Both the position numbers and the translations under genes were made by a program. DNA of 33,127 bases from Clostridia bacterium (GTDB taxonomy: Bacteria; Bacillota; Clostridia; Oscillospirales; CAG-272), in NCBI GenBank assembly GCA_017540175.1, contig JAFYBN010000112.1, forward strand, positions 1 to 33,127. The letters run 5' to 3'. The notes beneath the pieces were generated by a model. The model saw only the letters and a list, made by a program, of their open reading frames with translations. It had not been told where the DNA came from and searched no databases. Each line of letters starts with the position of its first letter. The first letter of the stretch is position 1. Shown here piece after piece: positions 15,520 to 23,860 of the stretch.

Positions 15520-16680
15520 TCAGTAAAAGAATGCGGTTTCGGGCGGGCGGATATCGGTGAGCGCTCCGGTGTAGTGACGCAGCGTATGGACATGGTACGG
15601 ATGTGCCAGACAAGCCTCCTCGTTGATCTCAATACCGAGCCCGGGACTGTCGGAGATCTTTATTCGTCCATCCGCATAGACGAGCTCTTCGTTCGTCACA
15701 TCATGCCGCCAGAGCACGTCTGAAAACATGATCTCATGGATTGTGAAGTTCGGTATACACGCGGCAAGCTGGAGTGTCGCGGCGTTGGCGACCGGTCCGG
15801 AAGGATTATGCGGCGCAAAGCCGATATACCTGCATTCGGCTTCGGATGCAATCTGTCGCAGTTCCATAATCCCCCCCGCATGGCTGACGTCCGGCTGGAT
15901 GTAATCGGCGGCAGTGAGGTCGAACATCCTCCGGTAATCCTGGCGGGAATAGAGTCGTTCGCCTGCAGCGATCGCGACGGGAGATTTGTCCCGTACTTCC
16001 TTCAACGCTTCGAGACTATCGGGCGGGACCGGCTCTTCAAAGAACATCGGTTTGAATGCCTCGAGCTCCCGGGCGATCTTCACCGCCGTGGGGATGTTGA
16101 AGCGCCCGTGCCCTTCGATGAGTAAATCAAGTTTTGGGCCGACGGCTTCGCGTACCATCGCTACACAGCGTATGGCGCGTTCCATCCCCTCGGAAGAGAT
16201 TTCCAGATAGGACGATCCGAACGGATCCCACTTGAGCGCAGTTAAGCCGCGCACGGCGGCTTCCTTCGCTTTCATGGCGAACTGCTCGGGTGTCTTCGCT
16301 CCAGAAAACCAGCCGTTCGCGTAGATCCGTACGTCGTCGTTCACCTTGCCGCCCAAAAGCTGATATACCGGTACGCCGAGAGATTTGCCGAGGATATCCC
16401 ATAAAGCGCATTCCACAGCTGAAAGCGCGGACATCAGCACAGGTCCGCCGCGCCAGTAAGCGTCACGGTATACATGGTGGCGGTGATCCTCGATCCGGGA
16501 CGGGTCTTTTCCAACGAGATACTCACGAATATGCGTGAGCGCGCCGAGCAGCGCCTTCTCCTTATATTCGAGCGTGGCTTCCCCGACGCCGTCGATCCCC
16601 TCGTCGGTATAAACCTTAACAAATACCCAGTTCGTACGGAAGCAATCGACTGCAAATGGCTTAACGTCTGTGACCTTCAT
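15520..16680 (-). CDS. Mandelate racemase/enolase superfamily protein, galactonate dehydratase-like
   Basis: 386 aa, the usual length for the family. The N-terminal capping domain (1-120) is followed by a modified TIM barrel. Visible active-site features are LLIEGHGR (E189 metal ligand, H191), FFEEPV (E215/E216), AAGERL (E241), IQPDVSHAGG (D264) and APHNPSGP (H291). The two His residues and overall spacing match D-galactonate dehydratase-type enzymes, although the first ligand is Glu rather than Asp. The family removes water from sugar acids to give 2-keto-3-deoxy acids. Here it would act on the aldonate made by the divergently encoded dehydrogenase. The substrate may be galactonate, mannonate or another sugar acid. 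It is the first gene of the minus-strand unit behind a strong promoter. Confidence 0.85.
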   Translation of the reverse strand: MKVTDVKPFAVDCFRTNWVFVKVYTDEGIDGVGEATLEYKEKALLGALTHIREYLVGKDPSRIEDHRHHVYRDAYWRGGPVLMSALSAVECALWDILGKSLGVPVYQLLGGKVNDDVRIYANGWFSGAKTPEQFAMKAKEAAVRGLTALKWDPFGSSYLEISSEGMERAIRCVAMVREAVGPKLDLLIEGHGRFNIPTAVKIARELEAFKPMFFEEPVPPDSLEALKEVRDKSPVAIAAGERLYSRQDYRRMFDLTAADYIQPDVSHAGGIMELRQIASEAECRYIGFAPHNPSGPVANAATLQLAACIPNFTIHEIMFSDVLWRHDVTNEELVYADGRIKISDSPGLGIEINEEACLAHPYHVHTLRHYTGALTDIRPPETAFFY

Positions 16681-16736
16681 GTTCCGCCTGTTCCTCTCGC
16701 GATATCTGTACGATATCCGTCGCCTTACCGCACGTT

Positions 16737-16766
16737 ATTATATCACACGCTGCCCCGATATTTCAA
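16737..16766 (-). promoter_or_regulatory. Promoter of the dehydratase/AraC/GH-A unit
   Basis: On the minus strand, -35 TTGAAA (16766-16761), an 18-nt spacer and -10 TATAAT (16742-16737), 57 nt upstream of the start codon. Confidence 0.8.
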
Positions 16767-16782
16767 CTGCATTGCAATATCG
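16756..16782. promoter_or_regulatory. Inverted repeat overlapping the minus-strand -35 box
   Basis: CGATATT-N13-AATATCG (16756-16762 and 16776-16782). One arm overlaps the -35 hexamer. It lies between the two divergent promoters, so it is a candidate operator for both arms of the locus. Confidence 0.5.
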
Positions 16783-16888
16783 TCCGGAAAATAGCCGATA
16801 TCATACAAATCACGCCGGAGGAAAGCGAAGAGATTCAGACCGCGATTTGGACGATTTTCGGCATTTTCTTCACAATATGATACCTCGA

Positions 16889-16917
16889 TTGACTTCCCGG
16901 AGCGAACATGCTATAAT
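16889..16917 (+). promoter_or_regulatory. Promoter of the SDR/GH42-like/GH110-like/binding-protein unit
   Basis: TTGACT (16889-16894), a 17-nt spacer and TATAAT (16912-16917). Transcription would start near 16924, giving a leader of about 300 nt before the dehydrogenase start. Confidence 0.8.
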
Positions 16918-17229
16918 CAACTTGTCAAAACAAGGGGCAGCGACAGGATTGAAAATAGTACAGAATCACGAACCCGGACAAAATGCTCCCTACAAAGGAA
17001 AATGACGTCGGGATGGAATGATCGTGCCGTTATGAAATGATTCAGATATAGAACGCACGCCGGAGATCACCGTACACGGCAGCTCGTTTCCTTTGAGGCG
17101 GCTGAGGGGATCATCAAGAACGCCTTCTGCCCGTTCAGTTCGAAGAGAGTAATCGTCGCCGTATGCCGGTGAAGGATCATGGGAGGAAAACTCCTTCCCG
17201 TACAGTTCATGCAAAGGCAGGTGCATCTG
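16918..17229 (+). other. Long leader before the SDR gene, possible gene remnant
   Basis: About 310 nt between promoter and start codon. A short frame with a fair ribosome binding site (AAAGGAAA before ATG at 16995, 12 codons) is present. Protein-like stretches without a continuous frame (for example AAEGIIKNAFCPFSS) occur around 17090-17150. I cannot name a parent gene. No clear hairpin or riboswitch is visible. Confidence 0.3.
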
Positions 17230-18027
17230 ATGTGTAAGACCGCATTGGTCACAGGCGCGTGCGTCAACACGGGCGTGGAAATCGTAAGAAAATTCGCGGA
17301 AAATGGTTTCACGGTAATCTTTACAGGCAGAGATCCTGCGCGGGTTGAAGCCGCATTGCGCCAGCGCCGCTCGGAGTTCCGGGACGCACAAGTATACGGA
17401 TACATCCTCGATTCGCTCATAGACGAACGAACGGTAAACGAAAAGGGACTCGATGATATGTTCGCCGATTTGGACGAAAAAGGCCTGATCGTCGATTCGC
17501 TTGTGCTGAATGCCGCCGACCAAGGGCTCGGCATTAAGCCGTTCGAAAGCCCTCTCACCGATTTCATGAGGGTCATCAACACGAATATCGTCTGGAATTA
17601 CGCGATCGCGGAGCGCGCGGCAAAAAGAATGATAGAACGCGGCGGAGGCAGTATCACCTTCATCAATTCCAACACGGCATACAGGGCCATCCCGGACCGG
17701 GTCGCATACGAAACGAGTAAGGGCGGGCAGCTTTCGATGATGCGGGGGCTGGCGCTCGATTTGGGCAAATACGGTATCCGTGTGAACGCCGTCCTTCCGG
17801 GTATGATCAAAACGGACCGGTGGGTCAAAAATCCCGAATTTTACCAAACGGTACCGTCGAGATTCACGCCGCTGAACGAAGTGGCGACCGGACGGGACGT
17901 TGCGGATGCGGTGTGGTATTTCGCTGCCGCGGCTAACAATACGACGGGTGCGGAACTCATCATCGATGGCGGGAACAGCATTCAGCTCTATCCGATCATT
18001 CCCAAAAACCATGAAAATCCCGTGTGA
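17230..18027 (+). CDS. Short-chain dehydrogenase/reductase
   Basis: 265 aa, the classical SDR length. The nucleotide-binding motif is TGACVNTG, a variant of TGxxxGxG in which the middle Gly is Asn. VLNAA supplies the NAG-type motif, INSNTAY the catalytic Ser, and YETSK the YxxxK pair. The C-terminus ends with AELIIDGG. It probably oxidises a hexose or sugar alcohol released by the neighbouring hydrolases, feeding the sugar-acid dehydratase encoded divergently; the substrate is inferred. I chose the ATG at 17230 because the SDR fold begins there (CKTALVTGA) and AGGTG lies 6 nt upstream; in-frame ATGs at 17179 and 17209 would add a tail with no homology. Confidence 0.85.
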   Translation: MCKTALVTGACVNTGVEIVRKFAENGFTVIFTGRDPARVEAALRQRRSEFRDAQVYGYILDSLIDERTVNEKGLDDMFADLDEKGLIVDSLVLNAADQGLGIKPFESPLTDFMRVINTNIVWNYAIAERAAKRMIERGGGSITFINSNTAYRAIPDRVAYETSKGGQLSMMRGLALDLGKYGIRVNAVLPGMIKTDRWVKNPEFYQTVPSRFTPLNEVATGRDVADAVWYFAAAANNTTGAELIIDGGNSIQLYPIIPKNHENPV

Positions 18028-18154
18028 TATTTCGTTTATTCCGATACCGCACGGCATGTCCGATGGGCCGACCGCGACAGATCGAAAAGCCGCGGACAAT
18101 GCAAAAACAGTTTTTATGAAAACTTGGTTCTGTCGATAATTTCAGGAGGACATT

Positions 18155-20104
18155 ATGCTTGCCAAGATCGTCAGACAGAATGGGAACCGCGTATTTGAGA
18201 TCGACGGAAAGACATATCTCCCCGCGGCTTTCCGTTCTTTCAGACCGACTCCGGCCAACGTATCCCTGTTTTACCGGAACGGGATCCGTTTGTTTCAGAT
18301 GCAGTGCTCCGGTCTGAACAGCACGCTCGGACTGCCGTACTCCAACTATGGCGCTGCATGGGTCGGGGATCACCGGTACGACTTTTCGTCGCTGGATCGT
18401 CAGCTCGGTATGTTCATGAGATTTGCGCCGGAGGGGTATTTCATGCTCATGGTGCAGCTCGACATGCCGGAATGGTGGAGAAAAGAAAACAAATGCCCGT
18501 GGAACAGCTACTCCCAGCTCGGCGAGGCGCTGTTCGAGGAGAAATGGGTAAAGGACGCTTCCGATTATTTGCAGGCCTTCATCCGGTACGCCGAGGAGAA
18601 ATACGGGGACCGGGTGTTCGCCTACAGCTTTTCGGCGGGCTGCGCCACGGAATGGTTCGACGGCTGGTATGAGAGTGTGAGCGAGCGGAAGGCGGCGGAT
18701 TACCGGGAGAAGACCGGCTGTCCGGACGCGCCCGTCCCGACTGCGGCACAGGTGCGGAGCACGGACCTCCCCTCCCTGTACGGGGACGATTCGCCGGTCT
18801 ACCGGTATCAGAAGTACTGCGCCGATCTGATCCCGGATCTGATCCTCCGCTTTGCCGGGGCGGCTCAGCAGGTCCTCGAACACCGCAAGATCCTCGGTCT
18901 GTTCTTCGGATATACGGATCAGCCCGTCCACTGGCAGAATCAGACCGGGACCAACGGATACGAGAAAGTGTGGGCCAGCCCCGATATCGACATGCTCTTT
19001 TCCCCGGCGTCGTACAAGACCCGCGAAGTGAGCGGCGTAGGCTCGTACCAGTACACGGTGGACTCCATCGGCCTCCACGACAAACTGTACCTGCACGAGA
19101 TCGACCACCGCACCCACCTCGCCTCGTATCCGCTCGACAATTTCTATCTGATGGATTCAATCTATAGGACGGAGGAGGAGACGATCGCCGTTCTCCGGAG
19201 GGAACTCTGCGCAGCGGCGGTCAAGGACGGCTCGCTTTGGTGGTTCGACTTCATGGGGGGATATTACGCCTCACCGGGGCTCGAAGCGGAACTGCAAACG
19301 GAGATGTCCGTGCTCGAAAAGCTGTATGCCAAGCCGCACCGTTCCGTTTCAGAAATCGCCGTTTTCGTCGATCCCATGTCCTTCCTGCGGATGAAGGATG
19401 AAACCCGGATGCCGCAGGACTGTGTGTGGCATAACCGGGACAGCTTACACAACTGCGGAGCGCCGTACGATTACTTCAACCTCAAAGATCTGCCAGCCAT
19501 TGATCCGGGTCAGTACAAGATGTTCGTGTTCCTTAACGCCGTTGAGATGACGGACGATGTGAAACGGATCATCCGGGAAGAACTGAAGGACAAAACCAAG
19601 GTCTGGGTCTATGCTCCGAACTATGCGTCGGGAGGAATGGCTGAGGTCTGCACCGTCAAAGTGACGGAAATAGATTTGCCGGACGGGAAGATCCGTTATG
19701 GAGACGAGTCTTTCGGATTCTGCGATCCCGCCTCTCCCATGTTCTCAGTCGAAGATCCAAAAGCCGAGATCCTTGCGCGGTACGAAAACGGACTCCCGGC
19801 TGTCGGACGGAAGGGGAACGACGTGTATATCCCGACCGGCAATGTTCCCTCTGCTCTTTGGCGGGATCTCGCGCGTGCTGCAGGCGTGCACATCTATTCC
19901 GATACCCCCGGCGCACTGTATGCGGATTCCCGCTTTGTTGCAAGGCAGACTGTGCAGGAAAAGGATATCACCATTCATATGCCGTTTGACTGTACGGTCG
20001 AGGAATTGTTTTCCGGAATAATCTATACAACCAAAAACCGGGAACTGAATTACCGCGAGGAAAATGGCGGGGTACGACTGTTCCTCATTCGGGAGCGGAG
20101 GTAA
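18155..20104 (+). CDS. GH42-like (clan GH-A) beta-galactosidase-type hydrolase
   Basis: 649 aa, no signal peptide. A TIM barrel spans about 20-370, with SAGCATEWFDGWY (E166, likely acid/base) and KLYLHEIDHRTH (E315, likely nucleophile). A Rossmann-like domain follows (about 390-520; ISEIAVFVDPMSFLRM, MFVFLNAVEMTDDVKRII), matching the trimerisation domain of GH42 enzymes, then a small C-terminal beta domain. The acid/base is preceded by Thr rather than the usual Asn, so this may be one of the uncharacterised GH42-related groups. AGGAGG lies 5 nt before the ATG. The following gene starts 4 nt after the stop. Activity on beta-galactosides or related glycosides is inferred. Confidence 0.75.
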   Translation: MLAKIVRQNGNRVFEIDGKTYLPAAFRSFRPTPANVSLFYRNGIRLFQMQCSGLNSTLGLPYSNYGAAWVGDHRYDFSSLDRQLGMFMRFAPEGYFMLMVQLDMPEWWRKENKCPWNSYSQLGEALFEEKWVKDASDYLQAFIRYAEEKYGDRVFAYSFSAGCATEWFDGWYESVSERKAADYREKTGCPDAPVPTAAQVRSTDLPSLYGDDSPVYRYQKYCADLIPDLILRFAGAAQQVLEHRKILGLFFGYTDQPVHWQNQTGTNGYEKVWASPDIDMLFSPASYKTREVSGVGSYQYTVDSIGLHDKLYLHEIDHRTHLASYPLDNFYLMDSIYRTEEETIAVLRRELCAAAVKDGSLWWFDFMGGYYASPGLEAELQTEMSVLEKLYAKPHRSVSEIAVFVDPMSFLRMKDETRMPQDCVWHNRDSLHNCGAPYDYFNLKDLPAIDPGQYKMFVFLNAVEMTDDVKRIIREELKDKTKVWVYAPNYASGGMAEVCTVKVTEIDLPDGKIRYGDESFGFCDPASPMFSVEDPKAEILARYENGLPAVGRKGNDVYIPTGNVPSALWRDLARAAGVHIYSDTPGALYADSRFVARQTVQEKDITIHMPFDCTVEELFSGIIYTTKNRELNYREENGGVRLFLIRERR

Positions 20105-20108
20105 AACG

Positions 20109-21578
20109 ATGAGGACAGAGGTCATCCGGCCGGGGATCCATCTGCTGCGGAATGAAAAAGCGCGCCGGCTTCAGGAAGCAGTCATGACCGGCGCATACGG
20201 GGACAATCCGCACCTCGCTATGTTCACCCACAAAATGCACTACGAGACCGGATGGGATTTCGAAGGGGAAGAAGATCTGACCGTCGAGGCGTACGGGGCA
20301 ACTCTGCTCGCTGACGGCTTCATGACGGCCGTCGCGCTGCAGCACTGCAGAAACGTCACCGTAAAAGGGCTGACAATCGATCTCAGGCGGCGGGCATATT
20401 CCGCGGGAACGGTCGTGAAGGTCGGCGACGGCTTCTTCGACATCCGGTTTCAGCCCGACGAATGGCTTTCGGAAAAAATGCCCGCTCCCCGAATGCTGTT
20501 CACCGATCCGGAAACCGGGCAGATCTCCAGCGTCGTCAACGCCGAAGTCGAAAGCAGGGCGGTGAAGGAACGTGTGGGAGAGAACACCTTCCGGTTCTTT
20601 TACAAGCTCTCCCCCTCCCTTCTCGGATACCGGGCAGGCGTCATGCACACCTGGCACTCCTGTCCGTCGATCCTTATTTACGAGGCCGAAAACATCACCT
20701 TGAAGGATGTCACCATCCTGTCGCATCCCGGGATGGGGATCGTCGGGCACCGTGGGCACAATATCCGGCTCGAAGGCGTGAGGATCGTCCCCGCGGAGGG
20801 AATGACCGTCAGCACCAATACGGACGCGACGCATTTCGTCTCCTGCTCCGGGGAGCTGATCTATGAGGGATGCGAATTCGAGGGATGCGGCGACGACGGA
20901 GCCAACATCCACAGCTTTTATGAGACGATCCTCTCGCAGACTGGGACAAACACCTGCGAAACGGCGGTCCTTGTCCGCACGGATATCCACAGTCTCAAGC
21001 AGGAGTATCCCCTTCCGGGGGACACACTGGAATACGCCCGAAAGGACGATCTGATCCCTCGCGGGACGTTCCGGGTTCTATCATCGGTCCCCGACCCCGT
21101 CTCTCGAAAATGCACCGTTGAACTCGACAGACCGCTGCCCGATAACTGCACCGGAAACGTGCTCACCCCCGTCAACAGGTTTCCCGCACTGCGGTTTTCC
21201 GGCTGCACCGTTCGGAACAACATTGCACGGGGAATCCTGTGCCGAACCGGCAACGCAGTAATCGAAAAAACCCGCCTTGAAGGCTGTACGCTCGAAGGGA
21301 TCGCGGTGGCCGCGGAGGTGTGGTGGAACGAGAGCGGGCGGAGTGAAAACGTATTGATCCGGGACAACACCTGCGTTCGCTGTGGAATCACCGTTACCGC
21401 CGAAGCTCCCGCCCTTACCGTGCCCATTCACAAAAACATCCGTCTGGAAAACAATCGCATAGAAGGCAATGTCAGCATCGGATATGTAACCGGTCTGACG
21501 CTCGAAAACAACAAGATCGCCGGAAGTCTTTCGATAGACAACTGCGAAAAAATTTTTAACAAAGGAGAACGCAAATGA
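20109..21578 (+). CDS. Right-handed beta-helix protein, GH110-like (alpha-1,3-galactosidase type)
   Basis: 489 aa. The N-terminal third is mixed. From about residue 190 the chain has parallel beta-helix repeats (ITLKDVTILSHPGMGIVGH, NIRLEGVRIV). The segment STNTDATHFVSCSG (about 235-248) followed by GCEFEGCGDDGANIHSF (about 254-270) closely resembles the conserved core of GH110 enzymes, which release terminal alpha-1,3-galactose such as the blood-group B epitope. No signal peptide is seen, which is unusual because characterised GH110 enzymes are exported; it may act on imported oligosaccharides. The ATG at 20109 has GGAGGT 6 nt upstream. Its TGA overlaps the next ATG (ATGA). Family assignment is by remembered motif, not a search. 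Confidence 0.7.
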   Translation: MRTEVIRPGIHLLRNEKARRLQEAVMTGAYGDNPHLAMFTHKMHYETGWDFEGEEDLTVEAYGATLLADGFMTAVALQHCRNVTVKGLTIDLRRRAYSAGTVVKVGDGFFDIRFQPDEWLSEKMPAPRMLFTDPETGQISSVVNAEVESRAVKERVGENTFRFFYKLSPSLLGYRAGVMHTWHSCPSILIYEAENITLKDVTILSHPGMGIVGHRGHNIRLEGVRIVPAEGMTVSTNTDATHFVSCSGELIYEGCEFEGCGDDGANIHSFYETILSQTGTNTCETAVLVRTDIHSLKQEYPLPGDTLEYARKDDLIPRGTFRVLSSVPDPVSRKCTVELDRPLPDNCTGNVLTPVNRFPALRFSGCTVRNNIARGILCRTGNAVIEKTRLEGCTLEGIAVAAEVWWNESGRSENVLIRDNTCVRCGITVTAEAPALTVPIHKNIRLENNRIEGNVSIGYVTGLTLENNKIAGSLSIDNCEKIFNKGERK

Positions 21579-23032
21579 AACACACAGCGAAACTGTTGGT
21601 GGTCCTTGCCCTGATCCTGGCGTTCTGCTCCTGCAGCACCGATCCCGGAAAGGTCGAAACGGAACCGGCAGCGACTACCGATGCTCCGGTTCAGTCGGGA
21701 ACAGAGACCGAACCGGAGCCCGAAACCCGTTCGGACGTTGACGACATTCCGACGGACGCCAATCTCAACGGCGCAGATTTCGTCATTTTCACGCGCACGA
21801 GCGTGCCGTGGCTCAATTCCATGTTCGACGTCGAAGAGATGACCGGCGAACCTATCAATGACGCGATCTACGAACGGAACCGTTCCGTGGAAGCCCGGCT
21901 GAACACCGTCATTTCGGAAGATCATTTCGACGACGTGGACTCCCGCATTGACGAGATAATCATGTCGGGGGAAACCCGGTACGGCATGTGCGCAATCACA
22001 GACCGCATCGGATATGCAAAGATCCTCGAAGGTTACATGTATGATACGTCCGACCTGCCGTACATCGATCTGGAGAAGCAGTACTGGCAGCAGGCAGTCA
22101 ACGACGCTATGTCCATCGGGGGAAAGTATTATCTTCTCAGCGGGAACTATAACCTGACAACTTACGACTATACGCACGCCCTGCTGTTTAATAAGTATCT
22201 CTGGGACATTCTCCAGTTTGACGACATCTATACGACCGTAAAGAAGGGTGAATGGACGTTCGACGCGTTTGGCACCGTCACAGCCGCCGCACTCACGGAT
22301 TTGAACGGGGACGGTCAGATGGATAATCAGGACCAGTACGGGTACGCCTCGGTCGTTACAGAGGTGCTGCCGACCTTCTGGGTGTCCGCAGGGGAGACCA
22401 TCATGGTGAAGGACAAGGACGGATATATTCAGTACAATCTTCCCGGCAATGAACGGTTCGTGGACGTTATCAACAAAACTTTCTCCATTACAGTAGACAA
22501 TAACGGCACCGGCATCGGTATCGATTGGGGTGAATTCCAAAGCGGGACCATGTTCAAGAACAATCAGTTCCTTCTCTACAATTCCACCTTCGGGCGGATC
22601 CCGATCATGCGGGATATGGATGTAGACTTCGGAATCATCCCCTATCCGAAGTATACACTGGAACAGAAGCAGTACTACTCCAACAACGACGGTGGGAAAT
22701 ACGCTTTTGTTCCCTCTTCGAACGTTACTCCCGTGGACGCAAGCATGGTGATCGAAGCGCTCGCAAGCACCTCGAAAAAAGTCTATACTGCATATTATGA
22801 CGTTTCGCTGAAAGCAAAGGCCACCCGGGACAGAGAGTCTCTTGAAATGCTGGAGATCATCTTCGACACGAGAGTCCTGGACCTCGGGCGTACTATGTGG
22901 CAGGAACTGTTCGTCGAAAAAATGGCGAGACCGATGTTCGAGAACAACGACCGCAACATGAGCTCCCTTCTGGCTTCCTTCGAATCCATGGTTCAGGAAG
23001 ATGTGAAGCGGATCAATGAGTCTGCGAAGTAA
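21575..23032 (+). CDS. Extracellular solute-binding lipoprotein (family 1, sugar type)
   Basis: 485 aa. The signal peptide MKHTAKLLVVLALILAFCSC carries a lipobox Cys, then a Thr/Glu/Pro-rich linker. The mature binding protein begins near residue 68 (ADFVIFTRTSVPWLN). A calcium-loop-like DLNGDGQMDNQDQYG occurs at the same relative place as in the protein at 5009, and both share a YxRxxxVExxL segment and a C-terminal YYDVSL/YYDISL motif, so they are paralogues. AAAGGAG lies 7 nt upstream, and ATGA overlap couples it to the GH110-like gene. It probably captures the oligosaccharide that this operon degrades. No permease follows. Confidence 0.85.
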   Translation: MKHTAKLLVVLALILAFCSCSTDPGKVETEPAATTDAPVQSGTETEPEPETRSDVDDIPTDANLNGADFVIFTRTSVPWLNSMFDVEEMTGEPINDAIYERNRSVEARLNTVISEDHFDDVDSRIDEIIMSGETRYGMCAITDRIGYAKILEGYMYDTSDLPYIDLEKQYWQQAVNDAMSIGGKYYLLSGNYNLTTYDYTHALLFNKYLWDILQFDDIYTTVKKGEWTFDAFGTVTAAALTDLNGDGQMDNQDQYGYASVVTEVLPTFWVSAGETIMVKDKDGYIQYNLPGNERFVDVINKTFSITVDNNGTGIGIDWGEFQSGTMFKNNQFLLYNSTFGRIPIMRDMDVDFGIIPYPKYTLEQKQYYSNNDGGKYAFVPSSNVTPVDASMVIEALASTSKKVYTAYYDVSLKAKATRDRESLEMLEIIFDTRVLDLGRTMWQELFVEKMARPMFENNDRNMSSLLASFESMVQEDVKRINESAK

Positions 23033-23796
23033 ATCCGGAAGATTCGAAATGATCAGACTAAGGTCTTCATCGCGTTCTGACACATAATAGAATCTCCCCC
23101 AATCCGATCGACAACTGAAAAGTCATTCAACCAAGGCGATGCGCTTGTCGATCCTCGCCAAATTTTACCAAGAGGCAACTCCCGCATCTCTTTATGCGGG
23201 GAGATACGGCAGAGAGCGGGTACTGTTGTCCGGCAAAGGCAGCAGAACGAATATGGGACGGTATCAAAAACTTCCGCGATCTTGTATAACTACGCGTACC
23301 TATTCTTTCTTAATCCTTCTGCTGACTGTTTTCACCCTGCACCCCAGCACCCGCCGACCTCATTTGCCGCGTCATGCTTCATGTCATCTGTCACATGACC
23401 GAAGCGTAAACATCCAGAGTAAAAGCTCTCTAATCCAGGGCGTGTTCACACTATCTGAAAAGAGTTGGATTCGAGGTTTTCCGCCAGATAAAGCGCGTTC
23501 CCGCAGGAATACTGTCGTATTTTAAGGGAAAGCAACGCCGGTTGACGGAAAAAGATCCGGAATCCATTCTTAAAAGATTGTGTGAACATGCCCTGATTCA
23601 GACATCGCGCCATTTGCTTATAAACCGTCGATATCGGCTGTGATTTCGATGTGGATCACGCCGCGAAAACCGAACTGCAGCTGATAAACAGCCTATCCGG
23701 ACAACAATAAGGATCCTTCGGGAGCGCTTAAAATAAAACCATAGCATCTGCCAAGAAAAACTACCCAGAGGATCGCAAAAAGCCTGGCACAATATC
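23033..23796. other. Long intergenic stretch without an intact gene
   Basis: About 760 nt. It holds a hairpin CTCCCGCAT/ATGCGGGGAG (23179-23203, one bulge, no T-run) and the inverted-repeat element at 23436-23595. No open frame has both a start and a ribosome binding site. No convincing terminator follows the solute-binding protein gene. Confidence 0.55.
23436..23595. mobile_element. 160-bp MITE-like element with 21-bp terminal inverted repeats
   Basis: The left end reads CAGGGCGTGTTCACAC and continues TATCT; the reverse complement of the right end reads CAGGGCATGTTCACAC and continues AATCT. They match at 19 of 21 positions. The interior lacks a transposase, though one frame stays open across it (23433-23645). 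Ends of this kind suggest a non-autonomous insertion element. No clear target duplication is visible in the flanks, so this could also be an old IS remnant. Confidence 0.5.
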
Positions 23797-23825
23797 TTGC
23801 AAATTCACAACACAGGCGGTATAAT
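23797..23825 (+). promoter_or_regulatory. Promoter of the GH5-like gene
   Basis: TTGCAA (23797-23802), a 17-nt spacer and TATAAT (23820-23825), 35 nt before the start codon. Confidence 0.8.
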
Positions 23826-23860
23826 CGGATCATAAGCAAGATGAAGGAGATGACTGTCAT

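Noticed and set aside
18010-18138. A 42-codon plus-strand frame between the SDR and GH42-like genes
   Set aside because: No ribosome binding site precedes it, it overlaps the SDR 3' end, and no family is recognised.
21428-23083. A 551-codon minus-strand open frame opposite the second solute-binding protein
   Set aside because: The composition is His/Arg/Val-rich, no start signal is present, and it ends inside the neighbouring beta-helix gene; the plus strand has a lipoprotein signal and ribosome binding site.
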